A DNA stretch of 64,000 bases, taken from Bacteroidota bacterium. Lineage in GTDB: Bacteria; Bacteroidota; Bacteroidia; 2-12-FULL-35-15. The translations under genes and the position numbers were made by a program. Below the pieces are notes generated by a model, which had not been told where the DNA came from, did not search any database, and saw only the letters and a list, made by a program, of their open reading frames with translations. Position 1 is the stretch's first letter. Every line of letters begins with the position of its first letter. Below, one piece after another: positions 27,025 to 35,120 of the stretch. The stretch is taken from NCBI GenBank assembly GCA_947479085.1, contig CANJYB010000004.1:124001-188000 (forward strand). Reading direction: 5' to 3'.

Positions 27025-28827
27025 TTAGTTTAATATTAATTTTTTCTTTTTTATTGATTCTTTAATATCATCCAACTGCCCTTTAGGAATTGCATTGATT
27101 AATTTTTTAGTGTACTCCGTTTCCGGGTTATTGTAAATTCTATCAGCATCCCCCATTTCTTCTATTCTGCCCTTGTTCATTACTACCATTCTGTCGCTCA
27201 TAAATTTGACAACCGATAAATCATGGGAGATAAAGATATAGGTAAATTCGAATTCCTGTTTCAATTCATTCAGCAAATTTAATACTTGTGCCTGAACTGA
27301 CACATCTAATGCAGAAACAGATTCATCGCAAATGATAAACTTTGGTTTTAAAGCCAAAGCGCGGGCAATGCATACCCTTTGTCGTTGCCCACCCGAAAAC
27401 TCATGGGGATAACGATTAAATTGCGATTCATTCATATTTACCCGCTCCAGCAGTTCAATCACTCTTTTTTTTCTTTCTTCATCATTGGCTAATACTCCAT
27501 GCACCTTCATAGGTTCCATAATTGCATTCCCAATAGTTACCCTTGGGTTTAAGGAAGAGTAGGGATCCTGAAAAATAATCTGGATGTCTTTTCTCAACTT
27601 CATCATCTCGCCCGAACTGATGCGGGTAATATCCTTTCCGTTTAATATAATTGTTCCCGAAGTTGGTTCTATTAACCTTAGTATCGTTCTTCCCAATGTA
27701 GTTTTTCCGCAACCGGATTCACCTACCAGGCCAAGCGTTTCTCCCGGGAATACATCAAAACTTATATCATCCACTGCATTTACCCAACTGGTTGGTTTTC
27801 CAAACATCCCTTTATTAACAGGAAATGATGTCTTGATGTTCTTCAATTGAAGAACAGGTTCGCGCGCATATAAAATTTTATGGTTCGCTGCTCTTTCCTC
27901 TTTTGTAAGGACCAGCTTTTCGGTGATATCATTAACGGATTGTTTGTTTTCAATTATTTCCCCTGCTTCATTTGTTTTCATAAAATCAGCAACAGTTGGT
28001 AACCATTTTAATCTTTTATCCAATGGCGGGCGGCATGCCAAAAGACCCTTTGTATAAGGATGCTGAGGGTTAGAAAATATATCCAATACATTTCCCTGTT
28101 CCACCACTTTTCCTTTGTACATCACCAGCACTTTGTCTGCAAGTTCGGCTATTACCCCCAAATCGTGAGTGATAAACACAATTCCCATATCATTCTCTTT
28201 TTGCAATTCCTGCATTAAGTCGATGATGGTTGCCTGCACGGTTACATCCAAAGCAGTAGTAGGTTCATCTGCAATAAGAATGTTGGGGCTGCAACTCATA
28301 GCCATCGCAATCATTACCCTTTGTTTTTGTCCGCCCGATAATTGATGAGGATAGCTATTAAAAATAATCTCCGGCCGGGGCAATTGAACTTTTTTAAATA
28401 ACTCAATTGTTTTTTCTTTTGCTTCTTTTTTAGAAACGTGCTGATGAAGCAGTATGGCTTCCATTACCTGGTTTCCGCAGGTAAATACAGGGTTGAGAGA
28501 AGTCATTGGTTCCTGAAAAATCATTGCTATTTCATTGCCCCGCAATGTTCGCATTTCTTTTTCCGAAATTTTTGTTATATCTATTGTACCTTTTGTTTTG
28601 GAATGATAGATGATTTCACCACCGGTGATTTTTCCGGGAGGGTTTGGAATCAAACGCATGATGGACAAAGAAGTAACTGATTTTCCTGAACCGGATTCGC
28701 CCACTATTCCTATCGTTTCTCCGCAGGAAAGCGAAAAGGAAACATTATTAACAGCTTTTATCGTTTCGCTGTCGCTCCGAAACTCAGTAACCAGATTTTT
28801 TATTTCCAACAAAATTTCTTTTGCCAT
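27025..28827 (-). CDS. ABC transporter ATP-binding protein with two fused peptide-type ATPase domains (DppD-DppF-like)
   Basis: Energises uptake through an oligopeptide/dipeptide-type ABC importer. Two full nucleotide-binding domains are joined in 600 residues. The first has [20 protein letters not shown] and the Walker [10 protein letters not shown]. The second has [21 protein letters not shown] and CDESVSALD. Each is followed by the oligopeptide-type C-terminal extension ([29 protein letters not shown]). In many genomes the two ATPases are separate genes; fused forms are common in Bacteroidota. No permease or binding protein is in the window. It sits 6 bp after a lipoprotein gene and 9 bp before the module lipoprotein. 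Confidence 0.93.
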   Translation of the reverse strand: MAKEILLEIKNLVTEFRSDSETIKAVNNVSFSLSCGETIGIVGESGSGKSVTSLSIMRLIPNPPGKITGGEIIYHSKTKGTIDITKISEKEMRTLRGNEIAMIFQEPMTSLNPVFTCGNQVMEAILLHQHVSKKEAKEKTIELFKKVQLPRPEIIFNSYPHQLSGGQKQRVMIAMAMSCSPNILIADEPTTALDVTVQATIIDLMQELQKENDMGIVFITHDLGVIAELADKVLVMYKGKVVEQGNVLDIFSNPQHPYTKGLLACRPPLDKRLKWLPTVADFMKTNEAGEIIENKQSVNDITEKLVLTKEERAANHKILYAREPVLQLKNIKTSFPVNKGMFGKPTSWVNAVDDISFDVFPGETLGLVGESGCGKTTLGRTILRLIEPTSGTIILNGKDITRISSGEMMKLRKDIQIIFQDPYSSLNPRVTIGNAIMEPMKVHGVLANDEERKKRVIELLERVNMNESQFNRYPHEFSGGQRQRVCIARALALKPKFIICDESVSALDVSVQAQVLNLLNELKQEFEFTYIFISHDLSVVKFMSDRMVVMNKGRIEEMGDADRIYNNPETEYTKKLINAIPKGQLDDIKESIKKKKLILN

Positions 28828-28833
28828 TTACTC

Positions 28834-29382
28834 TTAATCTTTATCGGGGTATATCCAGAGAGAGATTTTTCCCGGGGCTTTTTCTACTGTAAAATCAGAG
28901 CTTTCATTACTCAGGTTGATTCTTACTAAACCATATTTAGCACTTGTAACGGTCCACACCGTATATCCCTGGTGATTCTGGCTTTCACCAAAATGGTCAT
29001 CAAAATAGGATTTGAATTTTGAAAATGCTTCATCAGCGGCAGCTGCATTGTTTATATAAATGTCGGACTGTATTTCATTAAGTCCTGTTTCATCAAAATT
29101 ATAAGTGATGTTAAAAGACCCTGTGGTATCCAGTTTCATTTCATAATATAGATAACCGCTATCGGCTTCTATTGGTTTCACGGTTTCTTTTAACTGAACG
29201 GAATCCAATTTGTCTCCAAGATTTAATCCTCTGAAAAGACCATTTTCCGAACGCATCACACTGTCGAAAACGGGCCCGTACTTAGATGCCTTTGGAGCAG
29301 GAGGGGTACAGGAATGCAAAATAAATATCAACCCGGCTAATGCAAGGACTGTTTGTTTGTGCTTTAAAAAGAGAGAAATCAT
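28834..29382 (-). CDS. Lipoprotein of unknown function
   Basis: The 182-residue protein has a hydrophobic signal ending ILHSC (Cys at about residue 25) followed by a Pro/Lys linker. The mature domain is alpha/beta with RGLNLGDKLDSVQ and KFKSYFDDHFGES, and ends ISLWIYPDKD. I do not recognise a family. The stop is 6 bp before the ABC ATPase start, so the two genes are probably cotranscribed. Confidence 0.7.
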   Translation of the reverse strand: MISLFLKHKQTVLALAGLIFILHSCTPPAPKASKYGPVFDSVMRSENGLFRGLNLGDKLDSVQLKETVKPIEADSGYLYYEMKLDTTGSFNITYNFDETGLNEIQSDIYINNAAAADEAFSKFKSYFDDHFGESQNHQGYTVWTVTSAKYGLVRINLSNESSDFTVEKAPGKISLWIYPDKD

Positions 29383-29426
29383 TTGTAAAATTTATGGGTA
29401 AAGATAGCAGAAATGCAAAAGGGATA

Positions 29427-30125
29427 TCAGGCAATTATTATATTTTTATCAGCAATCAACGGTTCATTCATAAACCGAAGTAATACCTGTGCCACTGTCA
29501 ACACATCCTTTTGGCAATAAGTAACTATCCTTTCCAGGTTGCGTTCGTCCCAATACACCCTGGCTACATCTGAGCCGTCAATATCGTCTTTTGGGGTTTG
29601 AATATTAAATATAGCTGCCAGCAAGTTTAAGGATGTAAAACTTTTATAATCTCCGAATTTCCATAGCTCCATGGTGTCCAGGTGATTTATTTCCCATGGT
29701 TTTTTGCCTGCTATGTTTAATACTTTGGGTAGTTTAATTCCGTTAATCAGCATACGCCTGCAAATAAACGGAAAGTCGAATTCCTTGCCGTTATGTGCAC
29801 ATAACATTTTGTCTTTATTGTTGTAATGCTTGTTCAGCAATCCTGCAAAGTCTTTTAAAATTTGTTTTTCATCGTCCCCATAAAACGATTTGATACGAAA
29901 GGTGCCCTCATTTAATATCCCAACCGAAATACAAATCACCTTTGCAAACTCTGCATATATGCCCGCTTTTTTATATCCCGATTCGGGAGTTTCTTCTTTT
30001 TGAAACCGGAATTTCAAATCCCATTGCCCTTTCATGGTAGTGTTCAGGTCAGCATATTTGTAAACCACCGGAGCCGTTTCCACATCTAGGAACAATACGT
30101 CTGATAGTTTTATGTTTTCGAGCAT
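29427..30125 (-). CDS. Predicted 3'-5' exonuclease, DnaQ-like / PolB-exonuclease family
   Basis: A stand-alone RNase H-fold exonuclease of 232 residues resembling the proofreading domain of family B polymerases (Pfam DNA_pol_B_exo2). The DEDD catalytic pattern is visible: FLDVETAP near residue 14 (ExoI), LCAHNGKEFDFPFICRR near residue 110 (ExoII) and YCQKDVLTVA near residue 205 (ExoIII, Y-x-x-x-D form). DNA repair or RNA trimming is possible. The first 19 codons and about 195 bp upstream are duplicated at 34898-35151, where they now form the start of a different gene. Confidence 0.88.
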   Translation of the reverse strand: MLENIKLSDVLFLDVETAPVVYKYADLNTTMKGQWDLKFRFQKEETPESGYKKAGIYAEFAKVICISVGILNEGTFRIKSFYGDDEKQILKDFAGLLNKHYNNKDKMLCAHNGKEFDFPFICRRMLINGIKLPKVLNIAGKKPWEINHLDTMELWKFGDYKSFTSLNLLAAIFNIQTPKDDIDGSDVARVYWDERNLERIVTYCQKDVLTVAQVLLRFMNEPLIADKNIIIA

Positions 30126-30203
30126 GGTTTCTTATTCATTTAGTTAAAGCAAAAAGGAGGATTCTTTTCGGTAAAGATAGTTGGTTTTTCTTTTTCTAAA
30201 AAC

Positions 30204-30238
30204 AAAAAACTCCCCACATTTCTGTAAGGAGTTTTTTT
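30204..30238. terminator. Terminator-like hairpin, copy A
   Basis: CTCCCCAC and GTAAGGAG flank a short loop between A6 and T7. Compared with the perfect terminator at 14204-14239, two stem positions are mismatched (CC opposite AA), so the hairpin is weaker. The same altered form is present in copies at 32052 and 35033. Confidence 0.55.
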
Positions 30239-30257
30239 GTTTTAAAGTTACTTAGAT

Positions 30258-30290
30258 AAACCTTCAAGGTTTTTAAAACCTTGAAGGTTT
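30258..30290. repeat. 33-bp palindrome AACCTTCAAGG family, copy A
   Basis: A near-perfect inverted repeat, AAACCTTCAAGGTTTT with its complement, separated by one base. Other copies are at 32106-32138, 35085-35117 and 63132-63165. All four lie just past the 3' ends of genes, so it could act as an RNA 3' end or be a REP-like element. Confidence 0.85.
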
Positions 30291-30346
30291 CTGCTATTGC
30301 AAAACTATCTTCCTGTTCACCACATTTTTCTTTTCATCTTCTTTAA

Positions 30347-31996
30347 TTAATCCACTTTAAATTTACTGAACCTGTCTTTTCCCTTTTGATTCGTAAATAT
30401 GATTACTTCATTATTGTTTTGCAGAAACAATTCTTCCCATTCAAATTGTAACTTCATTTTTTTGCTAAGACTTCGGATATAAGGTTTAATGATGGTTGTG
30501 TGTATATCCGGATTGACAGAAGGAACAAAACAATAAGGCTTGTTAGTGAAAATCAATTTGTGCTCATAGTTGCCATCATCTGTGGTAAGTGATGAATAAA
30601 CAAAATTGGTCCATCTAACATCCGTATAGTAGGCCATGTTTTTTGAATCATTTGTTTTCATGGTATTTTTAAGTGAAAATATGTTTTCATTATTCAGGAC
30701 ATAAATTTTCTTATTGTTTATAAATGCGACATAATCATCAAAATAACTAGGTCCTTTATCATCTGTGGAAAACCGGAATGGAAGTTTTTTTACCCATTCA
30801 AATTTTCCTTCGGGATTATATTTCACAGCTGTTATATCATAATAATCATGGTTATAGGTTACCATCGTTACGGTGCTGCCGCCTTCAATATTTCGTTTTA
30901 TATAATATTGTTGTCCCAAAAGGAATGCACTATTATTTTCTTCAAACATATAATCCACTTTATAATTGATATGCTTTGCATCATCCGGCTCAAAGCCTTT
31001 CGGGGTAAGGGCATTTTCTTCAAAAAGTTGTATTGCGTTAGCTGTTATCTTATAGGTTTCGAGGCTGATGGTATATCCGAAAATGCCATTGGTAACATAA
31101 TCCGGACCGCTTGCCTGAACGATGTTCCTTAAAAAACCAGCCACAAGCAATTGGTTATTGGAGTTGATAACAAATTTTACATTATATATTTTGTTGGTGG
31201 GTTCAAGGACGAGTTCTACTCTTTTTGCTTCCCTTTCTTTTGCAGGCATAATCACCATTGTCAGGTTATTCATCAAGTCTTCATCTTTATCCAGATTTTT
31301 TTTTACAAACCCATATCCCCAAAAAATAGTATTGTTCTTGTCTGTTGCAATTTCCATATACCGGATATGATTAAAGGAAATTCCCCCTTTTGAGTTGGAG
31401 GATTCAGAACTCAACATAAAAAAGCTTTCATCTATGGTTTTCCTGTTAAGGATTTCAAATGTTTTTGAATTAATCACCGCAAAATCTGTTTGAATGCTGC
31501 CGGACTTGACATCCCTATAGGATACTTTAAAAACAAACTTCGACTTGTCAGGGTTTTGAATAATTTCCAAATTCACAAACTCTCTACTCCCGCTTATCAC
31601 ACTCATTATATCTCCTTTTTCAGGCATCAGCTTTCCTTCGGGCGACATTTCGCGGAAATACAACGACAGTTTTTTCTCCGCCTCATTATATTCCTGAAAA
31701 AAAAGATAGAGATGATTGCCCACACTTAATATACTTTCCAGGTTGTCTTTGCTTTCCATTTCGGTAGAATAAACAGGCTTCAAACTGTCTTTTTCATATT
31801 TTTCTATCACAAAATAAAACTCGCTTTTCGATGATTTGTAACGATACGCAAAAAAGCAGGTACCATCTCCCTCCAGCATTTTTGTAACCATCCTGTTTTT
31901 GGGGTTTTCCAGTTCCGAACCATTGATTACCTCCTGTGATTGTACTTTTGTGAAAAGCATAATTAACAGGATAAAAATTATTGTTTTTCTTTCCAT
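30347..31996 (-). CDS. Secreted protein of unknown function (beta-propeller-like)
   Basis: The 549 residues begin with a cleavable signal peptide ending VQSQ. The rest is a succession of short beta-strand blocks with alternating hydrophobic residues (YFVIEKYEKDS, LYLFFQEYNEA, LLVAGFLRNIV, IYVLNNENIFS) consistent with a propeller, but no named repeat family is recognised. It has no T9SS sorting domain; the frame ends FSKFKVD. A sorting-domain remnant lies 22 bp beyond the stop but in non-coding sequence. It sits inside the segment flanked by the 255-bp direct repeats. Confidence 0.7.
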   Translation of the reverse strand: MERKTIIFILLIMLFTKVQSQEVINGSELENPKNRMVTKMLEGDGTCFFAYRYKSSKSEFYFVIEKYEKDSLKPVYSTEMESKDNLESILSVGNHLYLFFQEYNEAEKKLSLYFREMSPEGKLMPEKGDIMSVISGSREFVNLEIIQNPDKSKFVFKVSYRDVKSGSIQTDFAVINSKTFEILNRKTIDESFFMLSSESSNSKGGISFNHIRYMEIATDKNNTIFWGYGFVKKNLDKDEDLMNNLTMVIMPAKEREAKRVELVLEPTNKIYNVKFVINSNNQLLVAGFLRNIVQASGPDYVTNGIFGYTISLETYKITANAIQLFEENALTPKGFEPDDAKHINYKVDYMFEENNSAFLLGQQYYIKRNIEGGSTVTMVTYNHDYYDITAVKYNPEGKFEWVKKLPFRFSTDDKGPSYFDDYVAFINNKKIYVLNNENIFSLKNTMKTNDSKNMAYYTDVRWTNFVYSSLTTDDGNYEHKLIFTNKPYCFVPSVNPDIHTTIIKPYIRSLSKKMKLQFEWEELFLQNNNEVIIFTNQKGKDRFSKFKVD

Positions 31997-32051
31997 TATA
32001 GTTGATGTTAGCTGGTAGCAAAAATACTTTTAATTTTCTTTTTCTAAAAAC

Positions 32052-32087
32052 AAAAAACTCCCCACATTTCTGAAAGGAGTTTTTTTG
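32052..32087. terminator. Terminator-like hairpin, copy B
   Basis: CTCCCCAC and GAAAGGAG between A6 and T7. One more stem base is changed than in copy A. On the minus strand it follows the cargo gene at 32142-33569 and precedes the gene at 30347-31996. Confidence 0.5.
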
Positions 32088-32105
32088 TTTTAAAGTTACT
32101 TAGAT

Positions 32106-32138
32106 AAACCTTCAAGGTTTTTAAAACCTTGAAGGTTT
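32106..32138. repeat. 33-bp palindrome, copy B
   Basis: Identical in design to copy A, ending 4 bp before the stop codon of the T9SS cargo gene at 32142. Confidence 0.85.
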
Positions 32139-32141
32139 CTG

Positions 32142-33569
32142 CTATTGCAATACTATCTTCCTGTTTACCACACCGGTTGCTGAGCCTGCCGAACCATCTG
32201 TTATTTGCACAAAATATACCCCCTTTGCATACCCGCTCATATCTATTGCAGCGCTCGTACTGTTCACTATTAACTGTTCACTATTAACTATTCTTCCCAT
32301 CACATCTATTACTCTTACTTCTTTTATTTTTGTTGCTACTGCACTTATTGTAAATATTGCATTCGTAGGATTAGGATAAATACTTACTTCGTTTTCTTCA
32401 ATACTATTTTCCTCCACCCCCACATTACACCCCGCTACTTCACAGCCATTACTATCTACTTTTACAAGCCAAAAATCGGTTAAAGTAGAATACGCTTGCC
32501 CAGACATAATAAAGCCATTATTCAATGTATGCTTAACATCGTTAACATAATTGTCAATATTAAGATTTGAATAATATGAACGTAACCATTGCTGATTACC
32601 CAAACTATCCGTTTTAATTAACATACCCATTGTGACTCCACTTTCATTATTAACTCCAGAACAAACAATACTGCCGTCATTTAAAATTATCGGAACAGCA
32701 TAAAACTGCTGGTCTCCCACTCCTCCATAAGTTTGTTGCCAAATTACAATACCAGCCTTTGTCAACTTTGCCATATATGCCTGGTATGCCAAACCTGTAA
32801 CAGCTTTGGCACCAACTAAAATGTAAGTGCTGTCTGGGAGTTGCTTTAGGAATCCTTGGCCCGCAGTACCTGCGAATATCTTTTGCCATTGAAAAATTCC
32901 ATTCGAATCAGTTTTGACAATATAAAGTTCATTATTGCGTGAACCAGATAAAATATAACCATTATCCATGGTAATAAGCGCAGAATATGCCACTTCTTGT
33001 AAGCTGGATCCATATGTCTGTTGAAAAAGAAAATTACCAGCACTATCTGTTTTAATGAAATAAAAATCATTCTGGCCATTACCATAACTATTAGTAGCGC
33101 CTACAAGCACAAACCCACGGTCACTGGATTCAATTACAATATTTGAATTATCAAAACCTGCCCCTCCATATTTTTTTGTCCATAGGGTATCTCCATTAGT
33201 ATTTAATTTTACCAATAAACAATCTCCTGTATTTGCAGTATCAAGCAGGTTTATTATTGTGCCCCCAAACGCATAGTTATTATCCCTTGTTTTTATTAGA
33301 GAGTTAGAACTACCGGTATAATACGCAAATTGATTTCTAGGATAACTCTTTGTCCATAGAGTATCACCGTTTAAATTGACTTTAATAAAAAACATTGAAC
33401 GATAGGACGAAGTGATTTCTTGCCCAATAGCTAGGTAACCCGTATCCTCAATAATACTTGTTGATCCTTGATATTGATTAAGATTATAGGTATTATTAAA
33501 ATAAATTTGCGCATTTGCCTTTAAAGCAAATGTACAAATAGCTATAAGTAATCTGAAAATAGATTTCAT
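32142..33569 (-). CDS. T9SS type A sorting-domain protein with propeller-like repeats
   Basis: A secreted cargo of SprA, 475 residues. The frame opens at 33602, but the ATG at 33569 is chosen because it gives an immediate signal peptide (MKSIFRLLIAICTFALKANA) and lies 1 bp after the stop of the previous gene. The body has about seven 50-residue repeats of the pattern KTDSNGDTLWTKKYGG plus DRGFVLVGATNS, a propeller-like family also seen at 56495-58084. The C-terminal sorting domain is complete: YPNPTNAIFTI, VIDVMGRIV, DMSGYAKGVYFVQI and the end VVNRKIVLQ. A tandem 14-bp repeat (CTGTTCACTATTAA) inside it encodes IVNSEQLIVNS. Confidence 0.88.
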   Translation of the reverse strand: MKSIFRLLIAICTFALKANAQIYFNNTYNLNQYQGSTSIIEDTGYLAIGQEITSSYRSMFFIKVNLNGDTLWTKSYPRNQFAYYTGSSNSLIKTRDNNYAFGGTIINLLDTANTGDCLLVKLNTNGDTLWTKKYGGAGFDNSNIVIESSDRGFVLVGATNSYGNGQNDFYFIKTDSAGNFLFQQTYGSSLQEVAYSALITMDNGYILSGSRNNELYIVKTDSNGIFQWQKIFAGTAGQGFLKQLPDSTYILVGAKAVTGLAYQAYMAKLTKAGIVIWQQTYGGVGDQQFYAVPIILNDGSIVCSGVNNESGVTMGMLIKTDSLGNQQWLRSYYSNLNIDNYVNDVKHTLNNGFIMSGQAYSTLTDFWLVKVDSNGCEVAGCNVGVEENSIEENEVSIYPNPTNAIFTISAVATKIKEVRVIDVMGRIVNSEQLIVNSTSAAIDMSGYAKGVYFVQITDGSAGSATGVVNRKIVLQ

Positions 33570-33570
33570 T

Positions 33571-34953
33571 TTACTTGGAAATAATGACTTTTTGTTTATC
33601 AATTACCTGAGAGGAATTAACATCCTGTAAGGTATAAAAGTAAATTCCATTATCGTAATTTTGATTATCAATTTTAATAGTATTGCCTCCTACTTTCAAA
33701 ACCTCTTCATACAATTTTATTCCGAGCAAATTAAATATGGTTATTTTATCTGTTTGCCCTTCTTCTATAAATATTTCAACAGTAGTAACAGCGTTGGATG
33801 GATTAGGATAAATCTTCATTTTGTTTTTTATTGGTTGTGCCGAATTAGAATATAAAGGTAGTGCCACCCTTTTTTCTTCCCCTCCTCCCAAATCAAATGG
33901 GTAACGGTCGTAATCCAATCCTTGTGTTAATGCCAAAATGGAGCGGGCGTGGATAGCTGTTAGAGGATGATTTTCATATATCTGCCTTACCACGGTCATC
34001 AGACTATCTGGCAAATCGAACCACGATTTGCCTTGTTGGGCAAGTACAAGGTTCATTGCACTTAACTTGGTGCGGTCGCTTATATTAGCCCCTTCTCGGG
34101 TAAAAATTGCGTTCAGTACATTTTGAGCAGTTGCATAATCTCTGTCGGTTATTAATACCCCAATTAATTTAAGCTGCCCCATCAGGGTCGAATCTTTTTG
34201 CGATATACTTGCAAGGCTATCCATATTGCCTGTTTGCAGGTATGCTTGTTTCAGTTGTATAGTGGCCCTATTGGCCTGAAAAGCATAATAATCTGCTTCG
34301 TTTTCTCTTTCTGAACGTGCAGATATTCCTGTTTGATATGGTGCTATGCTATCATTAATTTTCGAAAGATAAGTTCTTCTTTTCATTGCATTCAAAACAC
34401 TCATAGTAACTGGCGAATTTGCTATTACAAGTTCCTTAATTGCAGTGGCTGATAATGTATCTTCTCTCCCGATTGCCTGTGTTAACACCGCATCACTTAA
34501 GTAAGGCGACTTGCTAAGTAATAAGCTTTTCAAGGCTGCTAAATCAGTTGAAGTACTTATTTCATTCAATAGTGCTTCGGTATTTCCTCCATCCAATAAA
34601 TTTTTATAAGCAGTATTGGAATTGGTAGCCATTCCCTGCGTAATAAAATACTGATCTCTGATAGCAGTAATAGTGCTCAGAATTGTGTAATAAGATGGGC
34701 AAGGATTTGGGATATCTGGGTCAGAAGGATTAGGATTAAAACAAGTAACTAAGGTTCCATTTGAACATGTTGGCATAGCTAAACCATAATCTCTATAAAT
34801 AAAACTTTGATTATTACCTATAGAGTTAGTGCCAAATTCCAATTGACTAAAGTCAGCAGAGGAGCATCCATTATAAGTATTTCCTGCCTGCAAACTCGGA
34901 GCCGTTTCCACATCCAGGAACAATACATCTGATAGTTTTATGTTTTCGAGCAT
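33571..34953 (-). pseudogene. 5'-truncated T9SS cargo gene fused to the first 19 codons of the exonuclease gene
   Basis: The 460-codon frame begins MLENIKLSDVLFLDVETAP, identical to the start of the exonuclease at 29427-30125, then switches at codon 20 (34898 boundary) to an unrelated protein. That protein ends in a T9SS sorting domain (YPNPSNAVTTVEIF, NLLGIKLYEEV, NGIYFYTLQD, KQKVIISK). A signal peptide is missing, so the product could not reach the T9SS from the cytoplasm. The middle (residues 90-380) is an Ala/Leu-rich helical repeat region typical of the C-terminal part of a much larger secreted protein. I read it as the 3' remnant of a big cargo gene, recombined onto the exonuclease leader. 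The frame itself is intact and may be translated. Confidence 0.75.
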
Positions 34954-35032
34954 GGTTATTTATTCATTTAGTTAAAGCAAAAAGGAGGATTCTTTTGGGT
35001 AAAGATAGTTGGTTTTTCTTTTTCAGAAAACA

Positions 35033-35065
35033 AAAACTCCCCACATTTCTGTAAGGAGTTTTTTT
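35033..35065. terminator. Terminator-like hairpin, copy C
   Basis: CTCCCCAC and GTAAGGAG between A5 and T7, with the same two mismatches as copy A. On the minus strand it ends the cargo gene 35121-37529. Confidence 0.55.
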
Positions 35066-35084
35066 ACTTTAAAGTTACTTAGAT

Positions 35085-35117
35085 AAACCTTCAAGGTTTT
35101 TAAAACCTTGAAGGTTT
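35085..35117. repeat. 33-bp palindrome, copy C
   Basis: Same sequence as copies A and B, 4 bp past the stop of the cargo gene at 35121. Confidence 0.85.
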
Positions 35118-35120
35118 CTG

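Larger units (their letters stand above)
30070..30324. repeat. Direct repeat copy A (exonuclease 5' end, terminator, palindrome, sorting-domain remnant)
   Basis: About 255 bp that recur with a handful of substitutions at 34898-35151 in the same orientation. On the minus strand it reads: the last codons of a T9SS sorting domain (VVNRKIVLQ then stop, an orphan here because the gene at 30347 ends before it), a 33-bp palindrome, a terminator, an exonuclease leader and the exonuclease's first 19 codons. The 221-bp gap between 30126 and 30346 is almost entirely this element. Confidence 0.85.
32036..32243. repeat. Cassette copy B (terminator, palindrome, T9SS sorting-domain end)
   Basis: Shares its terminator half most closely with copy A (30190 onward) and its sorting-domain half with copy C (to 35223). 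It includes the terminator-like hairpin near 32052-32087, the 33-bp palindrome at 32106-32138 and the last about 33 codons of the cargo gene at 32142-33569. The mosaic similarity indicates past recombination among the copies. Confidence 0.8.
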
